Source: Icerya purchasi (Eukaryota; Arthropoda; Insecta; Hemiptera; Monophlebidae). Taken from it: 64,000 nucleotides of DNA. The notes below the pieces were generated by a model. The model ran no database searches and was not told where the DNA came from. It saw only the letters and a program-made list of their open reading frames with translations. The DNA is taken from positions 101,306,393 through 101,370,392 of the forward strand of contig CM077115.1 of the NCBI GenBank assembly GCA_039619475.1. The letters are read 5' to 3'. The translations under genes were made by a program, and so were the position numbers. Shown piece after piece: positions 53,759 to 64,000 of the stretch (position 1 is the first letter of the stretch; the number at the start of each line of letters is the position of its first letter).

Positions 53759-55513
53759 TGTTTAATAACCGCGAACAACTCTTGTCGAGAAGAAAATACT
53801 TTCCATTTAAACGAAATGAAACCGGTGTTTAAACAACTCTGTGACGCGAAAGCAACAAATGGAAAAAAACAGGAATGAAGATGATGTACTTTTTAAAGTA
53901 AATAGGAAAATAAAAAAATATTATAGACAGGCGTGTTACTTTAGTAAGAAGTACAAAATGGCACGTATTTTTTCCCCGGATTGGTCCCTCGAAATTGAAA
54001 TTTTAAGGGTTTCGGATCTTTTCTGCATTATAACACGTCGATTAAAAGAAAAAAATCAACACTCCAACTACTGTAGAAAGGGCTGTGAATTTTTTCAAAT
54101 TCTTTGTCTTGCAGCTCAATATTTTAATATTTTGATCCTAAAGTTTCAAAAATCATTGGGGTTTTATAGTTTTTCTACAAGCAATTCTTCAACTCCTACA
54201 GATCTGGCTGTGTACTTTTTTGTCCATTTTCGTCTATTTCATGTCTATTTTTGTCCATTTTCGTCTATTTCATGTCTATTTTTGTTCATTTTCGTCCATT
54301 TTGTCAGTTTTTATCCATTTTTTGTCCGGTAATTTTATAATTTAGAGATGTATATGTGATTTTCCTAATAAATCGTTTCCTTCGATTACATGAATTTTTC
54401 TTTTACAATATTTTTTACAAATTTTAATCGAAAAATGTATTATTTGTAAAGTAATAAAGCCAGTGAACTTTTATTTTAACTTAAAACTTCCATAAAATAT
54501 CGGTATCCATTTTCTGAAACACGAAAATCCGACTCGTGTTAAAAACTATTCGAGGAAATGTATGATTGTGCCTTTATTATGGAATTAATTTATTTTTTTA
54601 CCATGAATATATATATATATATATGTTAATCAAATGATCATCTCGTACATGGGGGTTTGTTAGGTTAGTTCAATGATACGATTCTCTAATTCTTAATGTG
54701 CATTGTGTGTGATGGTAAGATTAAAGCGTATTACACACGTGGCACGAGGAATTTTTCAGAATTATTCGCCGGGGTCACTGTGATGTTAAAATTCATCAAC
54801 TAGAGGAACCAGTTTGAGTGTTATCTTTATTTGCGCGGATTTTTGCTAGTTCATTTTCTTTCATTTATTACTTTTTTTCCGACTGAAGTAAACAACGTAA
54901 ACGTTCTGTTCCGCCGACACTATTCAGCTTGTGACTGAACTGAATCGCTTATTTTAAATTTATTGGGCAAGCAGTTGTCGTTACTGTTGCTGGCTAATCG
55001 AATTTTTTGACCGCATTTTTTCTAGGAATGAACCTAAGAATGCCGTGGTGATGACCGGTAAGACACGATCGATTTTTTTTTTTGTAGCCTTACTCAGACA
55101 CGATACATTAATTATTGTGTCAACAGTACATGTTTTGTAGCGTGGAAATTTCTTGTTAACGCTAATTAGGAATATGGGGTATTGAAATTTATCTAATAGG
55201 AAAAATTGTTCTAATATATTACCTGAACAGTAAGTTAATGATGTAATACTAAGTTAAAGGATTGCCACATTTCCGCAGCGTAAAATCATTAATTTATGTA
55301 GGATTAACAGCAGTTTGTAGTTTTAAGCTTTATTTAAAAGTTGATTTGTGAATCAATTTGTGTTCTAGATTTTCATTTTTAGTCATATAATTTTTAGTTT
55401 TAAAACGGATTTCTACTAGAAGTTATTAATTTTTAATCCGAGCAAAATATTACCGAATTACCTCCATATTGCACCCCATTATTACAAAAAAAAAACTATA
55501 TACATACATATAT
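53759..55513. other. No recognised gene; minisatellite and AT-rich DNA
   Basis: A 163-codon frame (53841-54332) crosses the minisatellite at 54217-54330 and has no motif. A (TA)n tract lies near 54605-54623. Nothing else is supported. Confidence 0.5.
54217..54330. repeat. Minisatellite, about 31-36 bp units
   Basis: GTCCATTTTCGTCTATTTCA followed by TGTCTATTTTT recurs at least three times with small changes. Confidence 0.85.
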
Positions 55514-56041
55514 AGGGTGATTTTTTGAAAGTTAAGTTTTTCAGGTTGGTAGCACTGGTTAGTATTGGCGTCCAAACGTCATCATCTGTCAAAATGAAAA
55601 AAGTTTTCACTATCTCTGCCATTTCATCATCATGGAAAGACTTATAAACGAGCAACGATTGTGATATGGTTGAAATTTATTATCAAAAACCAGTGCTCTG
55701 TGAAAAATGTGCATCGTTTGTATTGACCTGGTGAATCGACAATTCGTGCTGTTATCACCAAATTTCGCACCAAATTTGGTGATAACAGCACGAATTGTTG
55801 ATTCACCAGGTCGATTATCATAATATGGTCGTAACAAACGATGCACATTTTTCACAGAGCACTGGTTTTTGATAATAAATTTCAACCATATCACAATCGT
55901 TGCTCGTCTGTAAGTCTCTTTCCATGATGATGAAATGGCAGAGAGTATAGTGAAAACTTTTCACTTTGACAGATGACGTTTGGACGCCAATACCAACCAG
56001 TGCTGCCAACCTGAAAAACTTAACTCTTAAAAAATCACCCT
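55514..56041. mobile_element. Mariner-derived foldback element
   Basis: AGGGTGATTTTTT at 55514 and AAAAAATCACCCT at 56029-56041 are perfect inverted ends, and both arms of about 250 bp are nearly identical in opposite orientation, meeting near 55766. A TA duplication at the ends is possible but blurred by AT-rich flanks. Each arm encodes, pointing inward, the start of a mariner-type transposase: on the minus strand WLKFIIKNQCSVKNVHRLLR, then GESTIRAVITKF, which resembles the helix-turn-helix (DUF4817-like) N-terminus of insect mariners. The left arm has lost about 20 bases from the LRPYYDN part. The catalytic part is absent. This is an inverted duplication of one transposon end. Confidence 0.8.
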
Positions 56042-56574
56042 TTATATACATGTGTGTGTATGACCCGGTTTATTAAAAGGAGATTATCGACCGAAAAATA
56101 GTTTTTGAGAAAACAGCAGTTAAATATAACAAATCGGTTGCGATGTGCTCCCGCGTTTTTTTTTTTTAATAATAATATTATTTTATATATTATCTTTTAG
56201 GCGCGTCAGCGGCTTTGACCCAACAACTACGGAAATTATAGTAAAACGGTTAAATAGAGAGACGATTTAAAGCTTAGGAAAGATTGAAGTACAGGAATTA
56301 TAGCTGAAAATGGAAAGGAAAGAACAAAGTAAAAATTATAAGAAGCAGGAATTTTGGAGTACAAAGCAAATCGTTCACACGTTTACACTCTTCGCCGGTT
56401 TTTTCTGTTTTTTTTTAATTTTTCATATTCTTTTTTAAAATCAATTTGAAAAGTAAATATTAAATCTAGAAATCCGCGAATTATTTTATTGAAAAGAGTG
56501 GTACCTTTTCCTATGAGAATTGCCCAAAAATTAAAAATCGATTTTTCGGACGATATTTTAGTTTAGACCTATAT

Positions 56575-56622
<48 letters not shown>

Positions 56623-57359
56623 ATGTATGTATATAGATATACAGTTAACAATATCTATTATCTTTTTTTTTAATTAAAATTTAGAATACACTGAGGTTCA
56701 ATTTTTATTGACGGCCAAGTTTAATACATTCGGGGAAAAGTATTTACCGCAACAAAAAACATTTTTATCTAATCGCTAACATTTTAGTTTTCTATTTCAA
56801 CTTTACGTTTAAACATTAAATTTCACTTTTTGACATTTCGATATTATACTTCAAGCTTACATTTCAACTTGAACGTTTCAATATGATCTACTTGCGTCGA
56901 GACAAATTCCCTCTTCGCTGCCGGTTAACAACCCAGCTAGCAAACCCCGCATGTGAGCAAATCAGACGACAAAATAGTAAATAAAAAATAGAAATTAAAA
57001 AATACTTTTCTTCTTGATTATTTACGATATTTCCGACGAAAAAGAAATATAAACAAAGGCTGGATAATTACCGTTTAAGCCGAATACGACGACTACCGCT
57101 GTGCATAAAAATAGGAATTGCAAATTTTTCGACGACAAATTCATTTCTCAGCTGGTAGAAGCGATGATGTGATTTTTATATGACGAAATAATGGGTTATT
57201 TCCGTGCGTTTTTATTTGATTTTTTTTTTCTTTTTTTTTTTAATGTTCAAAAACGAAACCGAATTAAGAAAAGTGGAGAAAAAAAAACGAAATTACAAAA
57301 ACTACAACGGAAAACAGTAATGATAAAAAAAAAAAAAAAAAAAAAAAAACAGTAGCAAA
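56042..57359. other. No recognised gene
   Basis: (TA)n and (TATG)n tracts at 56571-56640; A run at 57328-57348; the rest AT-rich without motif. Confidence 0.55.
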
Positions 57360-58330
57360 AGCGTAGAACTCGGTATGTGCAAATTTGCGACGACGGGAGA
57401 TGATCCGAACGAGTCTTCGATGTTTCGAACGATGTATCGAAGAACGCGAAATGCGAAGCAAGCGAGAACCGAAGACAGACGTCAACCTACTGACACTGAC
57501 TCGATTCGATTCATCTCGTTCAACATTTATTCCAGAACTTCTCGAGTGAATCTCGTATTTCCACTATTTCTTTTCCAGTGCTGAACCGGCCGGGGGGCTC
57601 AGCCCTTTGCACGGCGGGATACTCCACTACTCCAGCTCCAGAGGTTCTCGTGTCGTTAAGCCGAGTTCGGAAAGGGAAATCGTTCGGTGATCTGGCGTCG
57701 CCGCTGGAAGTCTCTTCAATGGAATCCTCTCGTCATAGAGAGAGAGAGAGAGAGTGACAGAGAGAGGGAGAGAGAGAGAGAAATGGAAAAAAAAGAAGCG
57801 AGACAAAAAAACGCAAGCATCATCGCATGCATCATCGTATGTTCGCGCTGCTACGTAGGTTTCATGGAGTCGCTGTCGCCGCAATTGCCGTCAGTTACTT
57901 TCTTTTCGTGCGACGTGTGTATGTCGTTCCGTCTGTGTCGAGTGTATACAATCTTCCCGCGCGCCGTACAGTTACCGGCAACAAGATCAGGAAACGGACA
58001 ATATATATGTAATTAGAGGGAACGGCACAATTGCCCCGGAGGGATTACACGGAGAGGTCGAAGCTGGCGATTGGGACACGGAGAGGCAAGAATCAGAGTA
58101 CGGTGGCCTTTGTTTTCGTGTCCAAAACTGGATTAGAGAGATGTTTGTTCTCTGCGATCGGGAGCCGAGCGAACGTCTCGAAAGAACGAAAAATGCCTCC
58201 GCCGCGAAGGACCGGTCGTCCGACTAATGTTCCACTTAGCCAGTACGCGATCGTCTTAAGACGAAAATAAAAATTAAAACATCATCATCTCGTGCCCCAG
58301 CCATCGTGCCTACTGTCTTTCTATCAACAT
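57360..58330. other. CpG-rich island, candidate promoter or 5' exon
   Basis: GC rises sharply and CpG is frequent across nearly 1 kb. It contains an acceptor-like TTTCTTTTCCAG ending at 57579 and a (GA)n tract at 57739-57781. Several overlapping frames of 60-109 codons exist on both strands and share no recognisable motif, so I do not call a gene. Confidence 0.35.
57739..57781. repeat. (GA)n microsatellite
   Basis: GAGA units, interrupted by GTGACAG and GGGAG, lie within the CpG-rich island. GAGA tracts are also bound by GAGA-factor-like proteins in insects, so a regulatory role is possible but not shown. Confidence 0.85.
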
Positions 58331-59764
58331 CGCATCGTGATCCTAATTATCCAACGCGCTCGGTCCTCTTAATTAGCTCTCACTCTCCGCTCTCCGAGTC
58401 TTTCTCCTGTTCCGCTACTTCCTTTTATTGATAAAAATGCGTACTAATATCTCGGCAGTAGCTGGCGTTATTGATTAATTGATTTATATCTTCTTTGCAC
58501 CGTGTCGCGCTATTAAAGTGCAACTTTCATCCTTCAAGCGGATACTTTCCATTTTATCGACGATCGGAAATCTCCCGCATTCCGTGTCCCATTAACGCGA
58601 ACGTCGTACACGCCGTGTGTACGATCGACGATCAGACGGTGCTGTCTCAGCTGGTTCGGGTTCAGTAACCAACCCAGACTTTTTTCCGTCTTCGGGAAAA
58701 TTAAAAACGGTCTTTTTCTTTGCATACACTTACTTTTTAAACTCTCAGATATAGCTGGAGTCTACCCTAGTGGTTCTAGAGTAAATCGTACTAATATTCA
58801 TACTTTTTTCTGGGCACTTATTTTACACATGGATGTGTGCAAGAATTGGCAGAACCTGTAAAAAAAATCAGAAGGTTTCCAAAAATTTTTTTCTTTCTTT
58901 CTTATGGGAATAAAACAAACCGCGTGCATAAAAAAGGGTAACGCGGAGCCTCGGCTATCAAATTAGCGGTATCATGGGTTTTTCTACTACTCGCACGCAG
59001 GTATACCCAGCCCGAAATAAATAGGTACCAAAGGATTCCGAGAAAGTGGGATCCCAAAGTAAAAAGGAACTAGTGGCACTGCTCTCACCGGTGCCGTTGG
59101 ACTATTGTGAACCCCCAACTTCACAACTTCCGATGCCTTGCCAAGCGTACGGAATTTATTTGACTTATCTAAAAAAGGCAAATTTCAGAAATATCCTCAA
59201 TACTAACATCGGTACTTTTTTTTAAGTGACAGGAAATATTACAAAATTAAGCTGAAGACGACTTAGTCTATTATCAGAACAGAATTATTTTTATAAATGG
59301 TTCCTATTTTAACGATGTAAGTGAATAAAATGTCACATTTTAAAATTATGAAAGATCGCCAACACAATCAAGATTACACCGAGTTTTCGTACAATTTTTA
59401 ATGTTACTACATAAGTAGCTTGCTGGCCAAATGAATTTATCTTGTTCAGGCCAAGAAAAAAAAAAAAAAAAAAGTTGCATGAAATCGTTTTTCACGTTTG
59501 TTCGTCTAATCTATGAATGCTAATCTCGGGAACCACTGAACCAATTTTGTTTCGCTTTTCACTAGCGCATTGCTTCAATCCAGAAGATAAGTTATAAGGC
59601 ATAATTTATAAATTCTTTATTTATGTGTTACAAAAAGGTCGGGAAAAAACAGGGATAAAATATGCTCGCTGTGACTTGGAAAAAATTAAAGAAACGTCTA
59701 TCATAGTAAACACAAATTTTAGATAAAATAAAAAAAGCTATTAATTTCTGTAGTATACAAAATA

Positions 59765-59796
<32 letters not shown>

Positions 59797-60812
59797 CTAT
59801 ATATATATATATACAAGAACGAGAGAAAACTCGGTTTTTGTTAGATCACGACGAGACACAGATCACACAGAGGGACTAAAAATCGTCAGCTGAAGCGAGA
59901 ACCGTTTATTATGACATCGTAAAAGGCATATCGATTAAAGAAAAAAGGATTTTTTTGAGGCTAGCGCAAGGGGGGGGGGGATTTTTAATAAATTGAAATG
60001 TGCAGCAGCGGGATTCGAAGCAGATTCTACCCGAACGAAACTCCACTGCATAAACTACGTTATGGTAGCTTGACGTGAATTTGTTAATTAAAAAAAGGCG
60101 GAAAGTGATCGAAATTATTTACACTTAAAGTTCATAAAGGAAGCGAACGGGTCTGTAGATGGGCAGTTTATAAAACAAAGTGAATATTACGAGGAAAATT
60201 GAATGGCGAATAAGGAATAAAAAATAGATCTGATTGTAGCGATGAAAGCAGTATTCACAAATGATTCTCACAGTTCAGTCTAATAAGTATGTCAGCAAAG
60301 ATGGCGACAAACAGCGTTATAACGTTAATATTTATGCGTAAATGTTACATTATAAATAATTCTTTATAATAATATTTATTAATTGTTTTAAAAACATATT
60401 GACTCGCAATTTAATAACGAATTATATTAGTAAAAACGGTTTTCGGTAGGATATTTTAGAAATTTCTTTAGCTATTTCTCTCTTCCCTCAAATGCTCATC
60501 GACTGTTTTGCAGTCGTATATTTAAAGTTTCTTTCAATTATTACACTAGTTTGTTTTTTTTTTAAGATCCGTGACTACCTCTATTTGTACATTCTAACTG
60601 TGCACACCATAGGCATAGTGTACTAGGCAATTGCTATACCAGGCCGCGAGAGTACCGGCAAGACTTTATTGCGAACTGATATTGTATTTAATTTATCGAT
60701 GTACAAGTGCACCTCTAAGTGTCTTTGTCTGTATACTAACTAAGGCGCATGTAGGTTCGCCATTGCCTTCCATATGATTCTATTAGCGATTATTTAATAT
60801 TTTTTGTAATAT
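58331..60812. other. No recognised gene
   Basis: 58340-58740 has homeodomain-like sites (CTAATTATCC, TTGATTAATTGATT). Farther on, an A run at 59454-59473, a (TA)n-rich block at 59761-59812 and a G run at 59970-59978. No coding motif. Confidence 0.45.
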
Positions 60813-60887
60813 GTTTTCGTCTGGAATCGAACTCGAGACTTCCGTAACGAAAGCCAAGCGCTCTTGCAACTAGGCTATCACGACGAC
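60813..60887 (-). mobile_element. tRNA-derived SINE head, second copy
   Basis: In reverse complement this 75-bp block starts GTCGTCGTGATAGCCTAGTT and has a B-box-like GAGTTCGATTCC. It aligns over its whole length with 18379-18453. The 3' side continues into AT-rich DNA. The acceptor end is mutated (ACGAAAAC), so no functional tRNA is expected. Confidence 0.7.
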
Positions 60888-61229
60888 TTATTACATTAGT
60901 CGCATAGCATTTCCAAAAGAATGGGGAAAGTGAATAAAGAAAATCAATCTTTTGTGGAACTATAGAGTTTACTACATAAAAAAAAAAAAAAAGGAAAAAC
61001 CAAAGATTTAAACGGGCATTTGAACAAAACCGTTGGCAACAGAGCATAAATATAAATTTTAAAAAAACTCAAAAATAAAATGTTTACTATGGTAAAATGT
61101 ATAAAATAACTGTGTGCACTCCAGTTTAGACCAGTGGATAAATTGATTTCTGTGGAAGGTTGTGGCGCATAATTTATAATTTGTTGGTATAATTTAGCTG
61201 ATCTGTAAGGATTTTAGTCAATGAAATGG
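60888..61229. other. No recognised gene
   Basis: AT-rich with an A run at 60979-60992. Confidence 0.5.
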
Positions 61230-61735
61230 GAAAAAATGTTAGATAAAATTATAGTTACAAAAAACTAAAAAAAAAAACACGCTTCTATAGTAATATGAAC
61301 TAAAAAGTAAAAAATAATTTTTAAATATAAAGATAATATTCAACAGTGATGAAAATCTCCCAAGTCAATATATTTTAAGTTTCTCTAATAAGCTCAAAAT
61401 GAGGCGAATAAAGTAATTCACAAAAAATTAACTTTAATGTAAAAGAAAACATAGGCTGCTTTTGATATCAATGGGTTATACTTTTTCTTTGATTTTTTAA
61501 CTATTTGTAGGTTGATTTAATTTTTTTTACATTAAAGTTAATTTTTTGTGAATTACTTTATTCGCCTCATTTTGAGCTTATTAGAAAAACTTAAAATATA
61601 TTGGCTTGGGAGATTTTCATCGCTGTTGAGAATATTATCTTTATATTTAAAAATTATTTTTTACTTTTTAGTTCACATTGCTATAAAAGCGTGCTTTTTT
61701 TTAAACTATAATTTTATTTAACATTTATTCTCACC
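61230..61735. mobile_element. Unclassified foldback element (about 500 bp)
   Basis: Left-arm blocks (ATGTTAGATAAAATTATAG near 61237, AACTAAAAAGTAAAAAATAA near 61299, CTCAAAATGAGGCGAATAAA near 61393) recur in reverse complement in the right arm near 61702-61725, 61655-61674 and 61560-61580. The unpaired middle spans about 61450-61530. No coding, and no clear target duplication. Confidence 0.8.
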
Positions 61736-62249
61736 AAAGTGCCGAAAAATCTCTAATTGTTTCCAACCGGCTATTTGACGGCTGTTTCCTTCTCTCCTAT
61801 GCAAACGCACAAATATATAGCCTTTTTATGTTCGGCTAGTAATTTCTCCGATTCGTCCTTGGTTCGACTACCTGCTTTTTTACCCTGCAATATTCTCATG
61901 GAAATATTTCATCCGCCAAATGGTTTTTATTTTTGTGGCCCACCTAAAATTCTTCTTCCGCTTTATTATTTTTGGTCCCGAACGCTGCGACCGATTTATA
62001 ATTTCTTTTAATACTCGTCGCCAAAGTCGTTATTTTCTTTCGTTAATTTTACCATTCTTATTAGCACTACCCTATTGCGAAGTGACACCCTCTTTTCATT
62101 GTGCTGACATACCTCTACCTCCCTTGAAGTCAACAATGCATACAAATACTGGCTTCTATTATCCCAGATAGGACTTGGGATTTCTATAATTATATTTCAT
62201 GCTTTGCGTACACTATTTACATTTTCTGACTCGTTAGACGTAAGGTTTA
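61736..62249. other. Pyrimidine-rich stretch, possibly an old LINE fragment
   Basis: Plus-strand frames of 83-84 codons (61757-62011, 61920-62171) are rich in Phe, Leu, Ser and Pro like the RNase H LINE family, but I could not align any block to it. Left unassigned. Confidence 0.3.
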
Positions 62250-62260
62250 AGAATAATTTT
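62250..62260. repeat. Target-site duplication, left copy
   Basis: AGAATAATTTT here is repeated exactly at 63157-63167, just after the A tail of copy G. Confidence 0.7.
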
Positions 62261-63154
62261 TGCGTTTACTGCTCCGTCGCTTCGGCATACTGAGTCCTTC
62301 CGGCTTCCTTCCTTCTGCTCTATTTTTTCTGCCGAATCCATCGCCATCCTTCAGGCTATCTCTTTTATTTCCTCTTTAAGCGATCTTTCCCAATTCCTCA
62401 TTATTTCGGACTCTAAAGGCGTCCTTCAAGCCCTATCCTCTCCTCCTTCACATTCCTATCATTAGTATTATTCTCTCAATTCGTTCTCTTACCTCCACTC
62501 TGCAGTCATCCCGTTCTATTCTTATTTATTTTTTATAGGTCCCCAGCCATTTCGAAATTGACGGCAATGACGCAGCCGATTCTTTGGCTCGTTCTGCTGC
62601 TCGCTTTGATTCATTCCTCAACCATTTCCCTTCTTCAAATATCCTTTCCTTATCCACCTCCAATCACGCCAGACTTCGGCAGGATATTTATCCTTCCCTA
62701 TTTTCTAATCGTCATTCGCATTACCGTTTTATTCAGCCGATTCCTCGTTCCCTGTCTTGGTTCCATTCTATTCCTTTCGGTCGTCGCTCTTCTATTGTCT
62801 CCCTAATTCGTCTCCAAATCGTTGTCTATTCCCCTCCTTTCGCTTTCGATTTACTCTGTCACCTTCTTCTTATTGTTCTCTTCACGAGTGTGATACATGT
62901 GATGCTGATCACATTTTCTTTGAGTGTCCTGCTCTTCGTAACGAACACTCCCTTTTATACAGTCAGCTCTTGTCATTAGGTCTCCCTATTCCCTATAACT
63001 CTTCCTTTGTCCTCTCCTTTCCTTCATCTTCTGTGGTGTTCTCAATGCTGTCCTTTGTTGCATCCATTTCGGACCGCCTAGTTATTAAGTTTTTTAGCAT
63101 AGTTTTCCTGTTGTTGGGTCAATGCCGCTGGCGCGCCCGCAAAAAAAAAAAAAA
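62261..63154 (+). mobile_element. RNase H LINE family, best-bounded copy (copy G)
   Basis: The element is 5'-truncated inside RNase H: ESFRLPSFCSIFSAESIAIL, then LIISDSKGVLQAL keep the second and third active-site acids, but the FTDGS part is missing. A gap of damaged codons follows, then SNHARLRQDIYPSLFSNRHS, RFRFTLSPSSYCSLHECDTC, DADHIFFECPALRNEHSLLY and LGLPIPYNSSFVLSFPSSSV. CDTC...DADHIFFEC is the intact C-terminal Cys/His motif, presumably a nucleic-acid-binding zinc finger. The end is TGTTGGGTCAATGCCGCTGG, CGCGCCC and a 14-base A tail (63141-63154). An 11-bp direct repeat flanks the insertion. Frameshifts near 62460 and 62757 make it inactive. Confidence 0.88.
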
Positions 63155-63156
63155 GG

Positions 63157-63167
63157 AGAATAATTTT
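63157..63167. repeat. Target-site duplication, right copy
   Basis: Partner of 62250-62260; two G bases lie between it and the A tail. Confidence 0.7.
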
Positions 63168-63660
63168 CTTTCGTTGCTTAAAGTTCTGTTTTTAATTACT
63201 TCACCGTGATTCATAAAAAAAAAAAAAAGAAGCATTAGACTGTAATACACACATTTAACCTAAGGTAAAGTTTAATAAAATAAAAAGCGCGTAAAGAAAA
63301 TGACTTAGCGACATCTATGAAACCAATTTCAAACCATATCAAGTTTTTGATAAACAAAGGACACTGCACTTATCATCATGTTTTTGTAACTTGTAGAAAG
63401 AGTCATTATTTTTCTTTTTTTTCTGATGATCCAGGCCAGGACATTAGGGCAAAATTATGAAATTATTGAATTGTCATCCAAAATGAATATGTATGTAAAT
63501 TTTCAAATTATTCAGACGTTCAGAAGCCAGTGAAAATTGATTCGTAAAATTCCATTACACACTTACATATTACTCATTTACATACATGTCAAGCTAATAA
63601 AAACGTGATAAAAAAGAAAAACGAAATAAAGTAGTAAATGTAAATGCTAAAAATAAATAA

Positions 63661-63710
<50 letters not shown>

Positions 63711-64000
63711 CTGGCGGGAGTGAAAAAAAAACTTCTTTACCAGTTTGTTAAAAAATTGTATAAATTCATTGCATTAATAATTTTACAAGTAAAATGAGAG
63801 AGGATTCACTCTTTAAAAAAAAATAAGAGAATCCTTAATTGAGCAAAGTCGTCAATTTTTGTTAGATCGCAATAAACGTGGTAATTTTTCTTTTTTAAAC
63901 TTTTATTGTGAACTGATCAACTTCGAACGTGTACCCGTCATTTTCCGAGGAAAACTATTTGCACAAAAATCTGTAGAAACGATTACTAACAATGAAAAGA
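63168..64000. other. No recognised gene; (TA)n tract
   Basis: A (TA)n run spans 63666-63708, preceded by (AAAT)n. The rest is AT-rich with no motif. Confidence 0.55.

Noticed and set aside
53841..54332. The 163-codon plus-strand frame as a gene
   Set aside because: No motif, low-complexity C-terminus from a minisatellite, and no splice or promoter support.
55610..55894. A 94-codon minus-strand frame in the mariner foldback
   Set aside because: The first part is a real transposase N-terminus, but the frame then crosses the centre of the palindrome and reads the other arm in antisense, so the product as a whole is not a protein family.
58987..59181. 64-codon minus-strand frame with two similar segments (LVPFYFGIPL and LVPIYFGLGIP)
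   Set aside because: The internal repetition is interesting but very short, with no family resemblance or gene context; probably a local duplication.
1..64000. CRISPR array, operons, phage or bacterial insertion sequences
   Set aside because: No regularly spaced repeats with unique spacers, no closely packed coding frames with ribosome binding sites; all mobile elements are eukaryotic types.

Overview
This is non-coding eukaryotic DNA that is rich in transposons, most likely from an insect. The base is AT-rich but CpG is not visibly depleted, microsatellites such as (TA)n, (TTA)n and (GAT)n are abundant, and every recognisable protein fragment belongs to an animal-type mobile element: non-LTR retrotransposons, piggyBac, hAT and mariner. 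There are no operons or ribosome binding sites and no CRISPR array. I found no complete host gene. The order of insect was not determined; the lack of CpG depletion would fit a holometabolous insect such as a hymenopteran, but that is inference.

The commonest component is one family of RNase H-bearing, poly(A)-tailed non-LTR retrotransposon (I/Loa/Outcast-like by domain order). It is present as at least twelve 5'-truncated fragments on both strands: 318-2090(+), 2850-4110(+, interrupted), 3297-3885(-), 9800-10315(-), 14036-14608(+), 14795-15409(+), 29926-30262(+), 31919-32142(+), 39441-39840(-), 40200-40540(+), 40830-41440(+), 45287-45800(-) and 62261-63154(+). The coding strand is strikingly pyrimidine-rich, and several copies keep a shared 3' hairpin just before the A tail. 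Other non-LTR lineages leave C-terminal or domain scraps at 18890-19600, 19680-20240, 25549-26390, 28360-28520, 30263-30470, 31148-31445, 32281-32560, 32712-33400 (endonuclease domain), 34600-34870, 39290-39440, 43511-44455 and, weakly, 47850-48085.

DNA transposons are mostly non-autonomous: a 1.04-kb piggyBac-like element bounded by TTAA (10543-11581), a 446-bp hAT-like MITE with an 8-bp target duplication (53305-53750), a mariner-derived inverted duplication that encodes the start of a transposase on both arms (55514-56041), two copies of a foldback element (11131-11317 and 24570-24759) and two further unclassified long foldbacks (16340-16850 and 61230-61735). A hAT transposase C-terminal scrap lies at 22900-23014.

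A second dispersed family, called X here, is tied to (TA)n tracts (2093-2675, 25133-25520, 42919-43240, 48776-49333, 49346-50128, 51827-52038). Its full form is about 560 bp with long inverted termini plus an asymmetric tail of about 105 bp that ends in two short palindromes. It does not fit a standard MITE and resembles Helentron-type non-autonomous elements. It is the best candidate in the window for something poorly described. Two tRNA-like SINE heads (18379-18453 and 60813-60887) complete the mobile set.

Host signal is weak: CpG-dense islands at 6340-6560, 12460-12840, 23470-24180, 27180-28020, 36230-36560 and 57360-58330 could be regulatory DNA or 5' exons, and one stretch at 47548-47718 looks like a terminal coding exon behind a splice acceptor. 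All family names rest on motif recognition by eye; no database search was run.
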